Positions 34,259 to 42,838 of a stretch of 64,000 nucleotides of DNA are shown here, in pieces. The notes beneath the pieces are model-generated. The model did no database searches, was not told the origin of the DNA, and saw only the letters and a list, made by a program, of their open reading frames with translations. This DNA comes from Streptomyces glaucescens. GTDB taxonomy: Bacteria > Actinomycetota > Actinomycetes > Streptomycetales > Streptomycetaceae. Within the stretch, counting starts at the first letter, position 1. Each line of letters begins with the position of its first letter. Position numbers and translations under genes: made by a program. The stretch is from assembly GCF_000761215.1 (NCBI RefSeq), contig NZ_CP009438.1, positions 620,001 through 684,000 of the forward strand, read 5' to 3'.

Positions 34259-36367
34259 CTACGTCCGCGGCCCGGCCGGGTCGCCGTCCCGGCTCCGGGC
34301 GAGCCGTCCCGGCCACCAGGCGCGCGGCCCCAGGTCCCGCACCAGCGCCGGGACCAGCAGGGAGCGGACCACGAGCGTGTCGAGCAGCACTCCGAAGGCG
34401 ACGATGAACGCGATCTGCACCAGGAAGGCCAGCGGGATGACCCCGAGGGCGGCGAAGGTCGCGGCGAGCACCACGCCGGCGGAGGTGATCACCCCGCCCG
34501 TGCTCACCAGGCCCCGCAGCACCCCCTGGCGGACGCCGTGCCGCAGGGACTCCTCGCGGACCCGGTCCATCAGGAAGATGTTGTAGTCGACGCCGAGGGC
34601 GACCAGGAACACGAACCCGTACAGCGGCACGGACGGGTCGGTGCCGGTGAAGCCGAACACGTGCGGGAAGACGAGCGCCGAGACGCCCAGCGTGGCCAGG
34701 AAGTTGAGCGCCACCGTCGCCACCAGGAGCGCGGGCATCAGCAGGGAGCGCAGCAGCAGCGCCAGGATCACGAAGATGATCGCGAGCACCACCGGCACGA
34801 TGAGGCCGCGGTCCCGCTCCGCGGTCCGCAGGGTGTCGTACCGCTGCGCGGTGTAGCCGCCGACCTCGGCGTCGGCGCCGGGCACCGCGTGCAGCGCCGT
34901 GCGCAGACGGGCCACGGTGTCCTTCGCCGCGTCGCTGTCCGCGGCGTCGCGCAGGATGACGTCGACGCGGACACGTCCGTCGACCACGAGCGGTGCGCCG
35001 CCGGGGCGGCCGCTCGCGCCGACGGCGGCCGCGGCGGCGACGCCTTCGGTGGCCCGGGCGGTGGCCACCACCCGCGGCAGCCGGCCGGCGTCGGCGATCA
35101 CCACGGCCGGATTGCCGGAGCCGCCGGGGAAGTGCCGGCCGAGGGTGGCCTGCGCGGCGACCGACGGGGCGTCGTTCACGAAGATCTCGTCGAGCGGTAC
35201 GCCCCGGGAGGTGAGACCGGGCGCGAACGCGGCGCAGGCCAGCAGACCGGCGAGCGACACCGCCCAGACCCGGCGGGGCGCCCGGTCGACCAGGGCGGCG
35301 ATCCGCTGCCAGACGCCGGTGCCGTTCCTCGGGTCCACGGCGGCCGGGCGCGGCTTGGCCGGCCAGTAGGCGGCACGTCCCAGCAGCACCAGGACCGCGG
35401 GCAGGAAGGTGAGGGAGCTGAGCACGGCGCAGCCGATGCCGATGGCGCCGACCGGGCCGAGCGCCCGGTTGTTCGTCAGATCGCTGAGCAGCAGGGCCAG
35501 CAGCCCGAGGGCGACGGTGGCGGCACTGGCCACGACGGCGCCCCAGGACCGTCGCAGGGCGGCGGTGACGGCCGCGAACCGGTCGGTGCGGGCGGCCAGT
35601 TCCTCGCGGTAGCGGGCGGTGACCAGGAGGGCGTAGTCGGTGGCCGCGCCGATGACGAGGATGGAGAGGATGCCCTGGACCTGCCCGTCGACGCGGACCA
35701 CGTCGCGGGCGGCGAGCGCGTAGACGATCGCGCAGGCCAGACCGAGTGCGAACACCGATCCCAGGATGATCAGCAGCGGGAGCAGCACGCTGCGGTAGAC
35801 CAGCAGCAGGATCACCAGGACGGTCACCAGGGCGACGCCCAGCAGCAGGCCGTCGATGCCGGCGAAGGCGTCGGAGAGGTCGGCCTGGCTCGCGGCGGGT
35901 CCGGCGAGCTGGACGGTGGTGCCGGGGACGCGTTCGGCCGCCGCGCGGATGCCGTCGAGGGCGTCGGGCAGTTCGTCGCCGAGGCCGGGCCGCAGCGGGA
36001 CGACGCCCTGGAGGGCCCGGCCGTCCTCGGAGAGCACCGCCGGGGAGATCCGGCCGGCCACCCCGGGCGCGTCCGCGAGTGCGGCGAGGGCTCGGCCGGC
36101 CGCGGCGCGCCGGTCGGCCAGCGGGGCGTCGTCCGCGTCGTCGGTCCAGACCACGACGGCGGGCAGGGTCTCCTCCTGCCGGAACGCCCGCTGCTCGGCG
36201 ATGACCTCGGTGGACTCGGCGCTGCGCGGCAGGAAGGCCGCCTGGTCGTTGGTGGCGACCTCGCCGAGCCGGCCGGCGTAGGGGCCCAGTCCGCCGCCGA
36301 TGCCCAGCCAGACGGCGAGCAGCAGCAGGGGGACGAGCAGTCGGGCACGTCGGGGGCTGGGGGGCAT
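34259..36367 (-). CDS. MMPL family RND-type transporter
   Basis: A 702-residue membrane protein with the MmpL two-fold layout: TM1, a large external loop (about 35-170), five TM segments, a second TM with external loop (about 370-520) and five more TMs ending near residue 685. Landmarks: GTTVQLAGPAASQADLSDAF, ATDYALLVTARYREEL (TM4 motif with Asp-Tyr proton relay), VFLVALGVDYNIFLMDRVRE (TM10 relay). It exports lipids or drugs using the proton gradient. A MarR gene lies 270 bp upstream on the same strand, and the gap carries a 6-9-6 palindrome, so MarR control is likely. GGAG lies 9 nt before the ATG. Confidence 0.93.
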   Translation of the reverse strand: MPPSPRRARLLVPLLLLAVWLGIGGGLGPYAGRLGEVATNDQAAFLPRSAESTEVIAEQRAFRQEETLPAVVVWTDDADDAPLADRRAAAGRALAALADAPGVAGRISPAVLSEDGRALQGVVPLRPGLGDELPDALDGIRAAAERVPGTTVQLAGPAASQADLSDAFAGIDGLLLGVALVTVLVILLLVYRSVLLPLLIILGSVFALGLACAIVYALAARDVVRVDGQVQGILSILVIGAATDYALLVTARYREELAARTDRFAAVTAALRRSWGAVVASAATVALGLLALLLSDLTNNRALGPVGAIGIGCAVLSSLTFLPAVLVLLGRAAYWPAKPRPAAVDPRNGTGVWQRIAALVDRAPRRVWAVSLAGLLACAAFAPGLTSRGVPLDEIFVNDAPSVAAQATLGRHFPGGSGNPAVVIADAGRLPRVVATARATEGVAAAAAVGASGRPGGAPLVVDGRVRVDVILRDAADSDAAKDTVARLRTALHAVPGADAEVGGYTAQRYDTLRTAERDRGLIVPVVLAIIFVILALLLRSLLMPALLVATVALNFLATLGVSALVFPHVFGFTGTDPSVPLYGFVFLVALGVDYNIFLMDRVREESLRHGVRQGVLRGLVSTGGVITSAGVVLAATFAALGVIPLAFLVQIAFIVAFGVLLDTLVVRSLLVPALVRDLGPRAWWPGRLARSRDGDPAGPRT

Positions 36368-36432
36368 GTCTCAGGACTCCGCGTCGGGGTGGGCGGTCGG
36401 AAACGCAACTCGGTAACTCAACAGAAAAGAAT

Positions 36433-36453
36433 CTCAATGAGTGAACTATTGAG
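36433..36453. promoter_or_regulatory. Palindrome CTCAAT-N9-ATTGAG, likely MarR operator of the MMPL gene
   Basis: A perfect 6-9-6 inverted repeat in an A+T-rich island (about 36405-36455), 66 bp upstream of the MMPL start and downstream of marR. The related half-site AACTCAA occurs at 36415-36421. Form and position fit a MarR dimer site. Confidence 0.55.
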
Positions 36454-36636
36454 GAGGCGAGGTGATCTTAGACGACGCTTGCTCTTCCCGAGCCGGGCGG
36501 CCCCCGGATGCGGGAACGCCTCGGCGGCTCGGGGCGGGCGGCGGGGCCGGCGGTCAGGCAGTCGGACGGACAGACGGCCGAACGGCCGTGCGCATGCGTC
36601 ACGCGTTGATGCGTCACGCGGTATGCGATACGCGGG

Positions 36637-37143
36637 TCAGCGGCCGCCGTGCGGCTTCAGCGCGCCGAGTTCCTCGTTCATCGCCGCGAGGAAGCTCAGC
36701 ACCACCGCCAGTTCCTCCTCGCTGAAACGGTCGGCGGCGGCCTGGGTCGCCTCCGCGAGCGGGCGGAAGTACGTGCGCGCGGCCGGCCTGGCATCGGCCG
36801 CGTAGTGCAGGTGGACCACCCGGCGGTCGGCGCTCTCCCGCACCCGGCGGACGTGTCCGGCGCGCTCCAGGCGGTCCACGCACGCCGTGACCGCCCCCGA
36901 AGTGAGCCCGAGCCGCTCCCGCAGGCGCCCCGGGGTCATCGGCTCCTCCGCGTCCAGGATCGCCGCCAGCGCCTGCACGTCCGTCGCGTGCAGACCGTGG
37001 TCACCGGCGAAGCCCTGCATCAGACGGTTGATCTCCCCGTGCAGCCTGCGCAGGTGGACGGCGAAGGACTGCAGGTCGGGTCCGGCGCCCGCGGCGGGCT
37101 CCGGCCGCCCCGCCGACTGCTCCCGGTCTTCTGCTGTGGCCAC
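36637..37143 (-). CDS. MarR family transcriptional regulator
   Basis: A 168-residue winged-helix dimer: AVHLRRLHGEINRLMQGFAG, DVQALAAILDAEEPMTPGRL, LGLTSGAVTACVDRLERAGH (recognition helix) and VRRVRESADRRVVHLHYAAD (wing). Such proteins repress drug or lipid exporters and are released by small phenolic ligands. It precedes the MMPL gene on the same strand. The GTG start looks leaderless: TAGGCT (37150-37155) ends 6 nt before it. Confidence 0.9.
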   Translation of the reverse strand: MATAEDREQSAGRPEPAAGAGPDLQSFAVHLRRLHGEINRLMQGFAGDHGLHATDVQALAAILDAEEPMTPGRLRERLGLTSGAVTACVDRLERAGHVRRVRESADRRVVHLHYAADARPAARTYFRPLAEATQAAADRFSEEELAVVLSFLAAMNEELGALKPHGGR

Positions 37144-37610
37144 GTGATCAGCCTATAGAACCGCCATCCGACGGAGGAAAGCGCGGGACCGGCCCGGGGC
37201 GGGCCGAGCGGCTTCGGGCGGGCCCCGGCCGGGGATCCGCGGTCCGTGGCCCGGCCAGGAGAACCCGGCTGGGGGCAGCCCGCAGGGTCCGGCCGACCCC
37301 CAGGGCCCGGCCCGCAGAGTCCGGCCCGCAGAGTCCGCCCGACGCCCGGCGTCCCCGGGACCGGCCCGGCCGATGCCCGGAGGGCAGCGGCCCCGCGGTC
37401 GGCTCTCCGGGGGCCGGGTGGGCGGGCGCGCATCCGGAGGCGGCCCGTCCGGGGAAGTCGTAGGGAGCGCCCCGGCGCGTGGGCGGCCCGGTCACGGACC
37501 GTGCGGCGCGCACGGCGACCGAGCGGTGGCGAGCGGCGCGCACGGCGACGAAGGTGAAGGTGACGGTGAAGGTGAACGAGCGACCGGGGCGGTGAACGGT
37601 GACCACGGCG
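37144..37610. repeat. Intergenic region with several short direct repeats
   Basis: About 465 bp between divergent marR and the SDR gene, with no credible gene. It contains a perfect 14-bp tandem (CCGGCCCGCAGAGT at 37307 and 37321), a 17-bp direct repeat with 30-bp period (GCGGCGCGCACGGCGAC at 37503 and 37533) and GGTGAA/GGTGAC hexamers at 37550-37577. Beyond the marR promoter I see no regulatory motif. Confidence 0.6.
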
Positions 37611-39137
37611 ATGAACGGTGACGACACCACGCGGGAGGGTCCGCGGTGTCTGGTGACCGGTGCCACCGGCTACATCGGCGGCCGGCTGGTCCCGGAGCTG
37701 CTGGCGGCCGGGTACCGGGTGCGCTGTCTCGCCCGCTCCCCCGGCAAGCTGCGCGACCACTCCTGGGCGGGCGACGCGGAGATCGTCCGCGGGGACGTCA
37801 CGGACGACGTCTCGACCGGCGCGGCACTGCGCGACGTGGACGTGGCGTACTACCTGGTGCACGCCCTGGGCACCGGCAAGGACTTCGAGGAGACGGACCG
37901 GCGGGCCGCGACGGTGTTCGCCCGGCAGGCCCGCGCCGCGGGGGTGCGGCGGATCGTCTACCTCGGCGGCCTCACTCCCGCGGGCGTCCCCGAGCGTGAC
38001 CTCTCGCCGCATCTGCGCTCGCGGGCCGAGGTGGGCCGGGTGCTGCTGGCGTCCGGCGTCCCCACGACGGTGCTGCGCGCGGCGGTGATCCTCGGCTCCG
38101 GCTCGGCCTCCTTCGAGATGCTGCGGTACCTGACCGAGCGGCTGCCGGTCATGGTCACCCCGAGTTGGGTGCACACCCGGATCCAGCCCGTCGCCGTACG
38201 GGACGTGCTGCGCGCCCTGGTCGGCAGCGCGGGGATGCCGTCGGAGGTGAGCCGCGCCTTCGACATCGGCGGCCCCGAAGTGCTGACGTACCGCGACATG
38301 ATGCTGCGCTACGCGCGGATCGCCGGACTGCCGCGCCGCCTCGTCCTGCCCGTGCCGGTGCTGACGCCGGGCCTGTCGAGCCACTGGGTCGGTCTGGTGA
38401 CCCCGGTGCCCGCCTCCATCGCCCGGCCGCTCGCCGAGTCGCTGCGCCACGAGGTGGTCTGCCACGAGCACGACATCGCGCGGTACGTCCCGGATCCGCC
38501 CGGGCATCCGCTCGGATTCGACGAGGCGGTACGGCTGGCACTGCAGCGGGTGCGCGAGGCCCGGGTCGACACCCGCTGGTCCAGCGCCTCGGTGCCCGGC
38601 GCCCCGAGCGATCCCCTGCCCACCGATCCGGACTGGGCGGGCGGCAGCCTCTACACGGACGAGCGGGAGATCACCGTGGCCGCCTCACCGGAGGCGCTGT
38701 GGCGGGTCATCGAGGGGATCGGCGGGAAGAACGGCTGGTACTCCTTCCCGCTCGCCTGGTCGGTGCGCGGCCTGCTGGACCGGCTGGTGGGCGGGGTGGG
38801 TCTGCGCCGCGGACGCCGGGACGCGCAGCGGCTGCGGGCCGGGGACTCCCTGGACTTCTGGCGGGTCGAGGAGATCGACCGGGGGCGGCTGCTGCGGCTG
38901 CGGGCCGAGATGCGGCTGCCGGGGCTGGCCTGGCTGGAGATGTACGCCGGGACGGACCAGGCCGGGCGCACCCGGTACCGCCAGCGCGCCCTGTTCCATC
39001 CGCACGGCCTGCTCGGCCAGGCCTACTGGTGGGGCGTCTCCCCCTTCCACGCCCTGGTCTTCGGCGGCATGGCCCGCAACATCGCCCGCGCCGCGGCGCG
39101 GACACCGTCCGCGCCCGAGCCGGCTCCGGCCCGCTGA
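37611..39137 (+). CDS. SDR (NAD(P)-binding) - DUF2867 fusion protein
   Basis: A 508-residue protein. The N-terminal half is an atypical short-chain dehydrogenase (CLVTGATGYIGGRLVPELLA, dinucleotide motif; YYLVHALGTGKDFEETDRRA; IVYLGGLTPAG). The C-terminal third is DUF2867 (EITVAASPEALWRVIEGIGG, GWYSFPLAWSVRGLLDRLVG, FHPHGLLGQAYWWGVSPFHA). The same fusion sits beside photolyase and LitR-type genes in other light-responsive bacterial loci. Its reaction is unknown. Photolyase follows 46 bp downstream in the same direction. Start unclear: GTG 37599 or ATG 37611, neither with a good ribosome site. Confidence 0.88.
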   Translation: MNGDDTTREGPRCLVTGATGYIGGRLVPELLAAGYRVRCLARSPGKLRDHSWAGDAEIVRGDVTDDVSTGAALRDVDVAYYLVHALGTGKDFEETDRRAATVFARQARAAGVRRIVYLGGLTPAGVPERDLSPHLRSRAEVGRVLLASGVPTTVLRAAVILGSGSASFEMLRYLTERLPVMVTPSWVHTRIQPVAVRDVLRALVGSAGMPSEVSRAFDIGGPEVLTYRDMMLRYARIAGLPRRLVLPVPVLTPGLSSHWVGLVTPVPASIARPLAESLRHEVVCHEHDIARYVPDPPGHPLGFDEAVRLALQRVREARVDTRWSSASVPGAPSDPLPTDPDWAGGSLYTDEREITVAASPEALWRVIEGIGGKNGWYSFPLAWSVRGLLDRLVGGVGLRRGRRDAQRLRAGDSLDFWRVEEIDRGRLLRLRAEMRLPGLAWLEMYAGTDQAGRTRYRQRALFHPHGLLGQAYWWGVSPFHALVFGGMARNIARAAARTPSAPEPAPAR

Positions 39138-39183
39138 CCCGTCCTGCCCGCCCGTCCCGTCCCGCCTCATCCGGAGCCAGGCC

Positions 39184-40554
39184 ATGAACGTCTCGGTCGT
39201 CCTGTTCACCTGCGACCTGCGGCTGCACGACCATCCGCCGCTGCGGGCCGCGCTCGACGGCGCCCGGCAGGTGGTGCCGCTGTTCGTGCGTGACCGGGCG
39301 GTGACCGCCGCCGGGTTCGACGCGCCGAACCGCCGGGCGTTCCTCGCCGACTGCCTGCGCGACCTGGACGCGGGGCTGCGCGAGCGCGGGGGCCGGCTCG
39401 TGGTGCGCTCGGGCGACGTCGTGGCGGAGGTGTGCCGGGTGGCCGCGGAGACGGACGCCGACGAGGTGCACCTCGCGGCGGACGTGAGCGCCTTCGCGCA
39501 CCGCCGCGAACGGCGGCTGCGCCGGGCGCTGGAGGCCGAGGGGCGACGGCTGCACGTCCACGACACGGTGACGTGGGCGGTCACCCCGGGGACGGTCACC
39601 CCGTCCTCCTCCGACCACTTCGCGGTGTTCACGCCGTACTTCCGGCACTGGTCCCGGCAACGGCTGCGCGATCCGCTCGCCCCGCCCCGCGCCGTCCGGG
39701 TGCCGGACGCGGTCGGTTCCGGGCGGCTGCCCACGCGCGAGGAGGTGCCGGAACGGTCGCCGGGGCTGGCCGCGGGCGGCGAGCGGGAGGGCAGGCGGCG
39801 GCTCGCGGCCTGGCTGCGGTCCGGTCTCGCCGGCTACGCCGACGGCCAGGACGACCTGGCCGGCGACGCCACCTCACGGCTCTCCCCGCACCTCCACTTC
39901 GGCACCCTCTCCCCCGTCGAGCTGGTGCACCGGGCGCGCCGGGCGGGCGGTCCCGGTGCCGAGGCGTTCGTACGGCAGCTGGCCTGGCGCGACTTCCACC
40001 GCCAGGTGCTGGCGGCCCGGCCGGAGGCGGCGTCCGCCGACTACCGCACGAAGCACGACCGCTGGCGCTCCGAGGACACCGCGCACGCGGACGTCGAGGC
40101 CTGGCGGGCGGGCCGCACCGGCTACCCGGTGATCGACGCGGCCATGCGCCAGCTGCGCCACGAGGGCTGGATGCACAACCGGGCCCGCCTGCTGACGGCG
40201 AGTTTCCTGGCCAAGACCCTGTACGTCGACTGGCGGGTGGGTGCCCGCCACTTCCTGGACCTGCTGGTGGACGGCGACCTGGCGAACAATCAGATGAACT
40301 GGCAGTGGGTGGCCGGGACCGGCACCGACAGCCGGCCGAACCGGGTGCTGAACCCCGTCGTCCAGGGCCGGCGATACGATCCCGACGGCACGTACGTCCG
40401 GCGCTGGGTGCCGGAGCTGCGGGGGGTGCCGGGCCCCGCGGTGCACGAGCCGTGGAAGCTGGGCCGCGAGCGCGCGGTGCTCGACTACCCGGAGCCCGTC
40501 GTCGGCCTCGCGGACGGCCTGGCCCGCTTCCGGGAGGCCCGGGCGCGCGCGTGA
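39184..40554 (+). CDS. phr: Deoxyribodipyrimidine photolyase (class I CPD photolyase)
   Basis: A 456-residue DNA photolyase that uses blue light and FAD to split cyclobutane pyrimidine dimers. N-terminal antenna domain VSVVLFTCDLRLHDHPPLRA; FAD domain with RLSPHLHFGTLSPVELVHRA, FVRQLAWRDFHRQVLAA, GRTGYPVIDAAMRQLRHEGW, MHNRARLLTASFLAKTLYVD and GDLANNQMNWQWVAGTGTDS (Trp electron-transfer chain and FAD-contacting Asn). Start ATG has GGAG 7 nt upstream. It is downstream of the SDR gene and convergent with the LitR-like gene, as in light-induced loci. Confidence 0.95.
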   Translation: MNVSVVLFTCDLRLHDHPPLRAALDGARQVVPLFVRDRAVTAAGFDAPNRRAFLADCLRDLDAGLRERGGRLVVRSGDVVAEVCRVAAETDADEVHLAADVSAFAHRRERRLRRALEAEGRRLHVHDTVTWAVTPGTVTPSSSDHFAVFTPYFRHWSRQRLRDPLAPPRAVRVPDAVGSGRLPTREEVPERSPGLAAGGEREGRRRLAAWLRSGLAGYADGQDDLAGDATSRLSPHLHFGTLSPVELVHRARRAGGPGAEAFVRQLAWRDFHRQVLAARPEAASADYRTKHDRWRSEDTAHADVEAWRAGRTGYPVIDAAMRQLRHEGWMHNRARLLTASFLAKTLYVDWRVGARHFLDLLVDGDLANNQMNWQWVAGTGTDSRPNRVLNPVVQGRRYDPDGTYVRRWVPELRGVPGPAVHEPWKLGRERAVLDYPEPVVGLADGLARFREARARA

Positions 40555-40601
40555 CGGGACGCCGCTCGGCCCGGCTGAGTGGGGGGACGGGCGCCGGGCG
40601 C

Positions 40602-41762
40602 TCAGCGCTGCTGTGTGCCGGGGTGGGCGCCGGGCGGCGCCGACAGCGTCTCCAGCGCTTCCGCGAGGCCGCCCGGCCGGGGCATCCCGGAGGCCGCGCG
40701 GCCGGCCCAGCCGGGCCCGCCCAGCACCACCAGCGGCTGCCGGCGCGCCCCCTTCACCCCCCACCGGGCCTCCTGCACGTGCCGGGCCAGCGGCAGGCTC
40801 GCGGTGGAACGCGACTGCGCCCACAGGACGACGGCCCTCGGCCCGAGCCGCCGTACCGCCGCGGACAGGGCGTCCGCCGGGACGGCCGCGCCGAACATCC
40901 GGGTGTGCACACCCCGTTCGCCCAGTCCGGCGTTCAGTGCCTCCAGCGGCAGGGTGTGCTGTTCGCCGGGCACGCAGGCCAGCAGGACCGGCCCGGCGCC
41001 GTCCGCGCCCGGTGACTCCGGAGGCGGGGTGTGCCGGCGCAGGACGGTGGACACGTGCCAGGACAGCAGGTGCTCGACCTCCACGTACCGGTCGCCGGAC
41101 GAGGCCCACTTGCGTCCCACGGCGTGCAGGGTCGGCACCATCACCTCCTGCCAGGCCACGGTGAGACCGTGCTCGGCCACCGCCGCGGCGAGCCGCTGCT
41201 CGACGGCCGGGGCGTCCAGCCGGACCGCGGCGCGGGCCAGCCCCCGGCACTCCTGGCGGACGTCGCCCAGCGGCAGGGTGCCGGCGGCCCGGGAGCGGGT
41301 CCGCGGGGCCGCCGCGGGGGTGGTGGTAGGGGCGGCCGGTGCCGTGGTGGTGCCTGCCTTCACGGGGGCGCCGGCCTCCGCGGGGGCGGCCGTGGCGCCG
41401 CCGTCGCGCGCGGCTCGGGCGGCCTCGGCGGGCGGCACCCCCGACGAGGTCAGCCGGCACATCGTCTCCAGCACCGCCACGTCCGCGGGGGACCAGCGCC
41501 GGTGCCGGCCGTCGACGCGCGCGGCGGGCCCGATGCCGTAGCGGCGGTCCCAGGAGCGCAGGGTCGTGGGCGACACGCCGAGGCGGCGGGCGACCGCGCC
41601 CGTGGTCAGGCCGGCCTCCCCGGGCGGCGCCACGACGTCGGTGCCGGACCGGCCGGGATCGGACGGGCGGGACGCGGGCCGGCCCGCCGCGGACGGGCCG
41701 GGACCGGACCCGGGCCGGTGCGGTCCGGGTGCCGGGCCGGCCGGGAGCTCGGGATCGGGCAT
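40602..41762 (-). CDS. litR: LitR/CarH-like MerR regulator with cobalamin-binding-type domain
   Basis: A 386-residue protein: Pro/Gly-rich N-terminus (1-50), MerR HTH (LTTGAVARRLGVSPTTLRSW, RRWSPADVAVLETMCRL), an Ala/Pro/Thr linker, a four-helix bundle ending GRKWASSGDRYVEVEHLLSWH (like the W...EH motif of CarH that contacts adenosylcobalamin) and a Rossmann part with GEQHTLPLEALNAGL (His of the DxHxxG-type motif, but the first Asp is Glu and the Gly is Pro) and VVLGGPGW. LitR/CarH proteins are adenosyl-B12 photoreceptors that repress light-induced genes in the dark. The gene appears leaderless (TATAGT at 41769-41774, 6 nt before ATG). Symbol by analogy. Confidence 0.82.
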   Translation of the reverse strand: MPDPELPAGPAPGPHRPGSGPGPSAAGRPASRPSDPGRSGTDVVAPPGEAGLTTGAVARRLGVSPTTLRSWDRRYGIGPAARVDGRHRRWSPADVAVLETMCRLTSSGVPPAEAARAARDGGATAAPAEAGAPVKAGTTTAPAAPTTTPAAAPRTRSRAAGTLPLGDVRQECRGLARAAVRLDAPAVEQRLAAAVAEHGLTVAWQEVMVPTLHAVGRKWASSGDRYVEVEHLLSWHVSTVLRRHTPPPESPGADGAGPVLLACVPGEQHTLPLEALNAGLGERGVHTRMFGAAVPADALSAAVRRLGPRAVVLWAQSRSTASLPLARHVQEARWGVKGARRQPLVVLGGPGWAGRAASGMPRPGGLAEALETLSAPPGAHPGTQQR

Positions 41763-41800
41763 GCGCCGACTATACGACGCACAACCGATGCGAGTTGAGG
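41763..41800 (-). promoter_or_regulatory. Predicted litR promoter and possible MerR operator
   Basis: On the minus strand, TATAGT (41769-41774) is a good -10 for a leaderless start. Seventeen bases upstream lies CAACTC. CAAC-N8-GTTG (41782-41797), a short inverted repeat, lies between them, the usual place for a MerR-family operator. Confidence 0.45.
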
Positions 41801-42003
41801 CCCGCACCGGGGAGCTCGGAGCATGGCGGCACCGGGACGGGCACGCCTCGGCGGCCGCCCCGGTCCGCCCTGGTCACCGGCGTTCCCGCCGCCGCGCCGG
41901 GGCGGTTCGTGCCGATGTCCCCGTGCCGGACGTCGGGTGCGGGGCGTTCCGTGCCGGGACGTGCCGTGCCGGACCTCCCGTGCCGAAGATGAGGAGTCGT
42001 CGA

Positions 42004-42633
42004 ATGGGCCCCCAGCCGAGCGCCGCGCTCGCCCGCCCCGCCCTCCGGCCGTCCCCGCACGCCGGGCCGGCCGCCGGCCCGGCCGACCCGGCCGTCGAGG
42101 ACGCCGAGCTGGCGCGGGGCCTGGTCGCGGGCGACGAGGACAGCCTGGCCACCGCCTACCGCCGGTGGTCCCCGCTGGTGCACGCGCTGGCCCGGCGTTC
42201 GCTGGGCGACGCGAAGGAGGCAGAGGACGTCACCCAGCAGGTCTTCCTCGGGGTGTGGCGGGGCCGTCGCACCTACCGGCCGGAGCGCGGCACGGTCGCG
42301 GGCTGGATCGTCGGGATCACCCGGCGCACGATCGCCGACGCGCTGTCCGCGCGGACCCGCCGGCTGGATCTGCTGGCCTCGGCGGGCTCGTCGCTGCCGC
42401 TCCCGGACCCGGGACGCCCCGAGGCCGTCCTGGACCGCGTCCTGGTGGGGCACGCGCTGGCCGCGCTGCCGCTGCCCCAGCAGCGGGTGCTGCGGCTGGC
42501 GTTCTTCGAGGATCTGACCCAGCCCCAGATCGCCGAGCGCACCGGCTGGCCCCTCGGCACCGTCAAGAGCCACGCCCGGCGCGGACTGAACCGGCTGCGC
42601 GGCAGCCTGGAACAGGAGCTGTGCCGCCCCTGA
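42004..42633 (+). CDS. ECF-family RNA polymerase sigma factor (LitS-like by position)
   Basis: A 209-residue sigma-70 factor with only regions 2 and 4: LVAGDEDSLATAYRRWSPLV, GDAKEAEDVTQQVFLGVWRG and RGTVAGWIVGITRRTIADAL (region 2); LPLPQQRVLRLAFFEDLTQP and GWPLGTVKSHARRGLNRLRG (region 4). In S. coelicolor the ECF factor LitS is encoded next to LitR and directs light-induced genes including photolyase and carotenoid genes. Divergent placement from the LitR-like gene here matches. ATG has GAGGAG 7 nt upstream. No anti-sigma gene follows. Confidence 0.88.
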   Translation: MGPQPSAALARPALRPSPHAGPAAGPADPAVEDAELARGLVAGDEDSLATAYRRWSPLVHALARRSLGDAKEAEDVTQQVFLGVWRGRRTYRPERGTVAGWIVGITRRTIADALSARTRRLDLLASAGSSLPLPDPGRPEAVLDRVLVGHALAALPLPQQRVLRLAFFEDLTQPQIAERTGWPLGTVKSHARRGLNRLRGSLEQELCRP

Positions 42634-42838
42634 CCGCCCCGGCAGCGGTACGGCCCCGTTCGTTCGGGCCCGGGTGCATCCGAAACCCCCGTCCCGCCGG
42701 AAGTGACCCACGCAGCGACGGCCGTCGGCCCGCTGCGCGCGGGGAGCGGGCGCGCCGCTCCCCGCGCGCCCCCGGGGAGGGTCGGTGCTCCCCGGGGGCA
42801 GCCCGGCCGCGGGCGCCCGCGGCCGGGACAATGACCCC

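Noticed and set aside
32036..36437. Very long Arg/Pro/Ala-rich frames on both strands across polX and the MMPL gene
   Set aside because: They are out-of-frame shadows typical of high-G+C DNA; composition is non-protein-like and the in-frame genes carry complete motifs.
40573..40600. GCTGAG...CTCAGC as a terminator between photolyase and the LitR-like gene
   Set aside because: The stem is only 6 bp with a loop over 20 nt, too weak to call.
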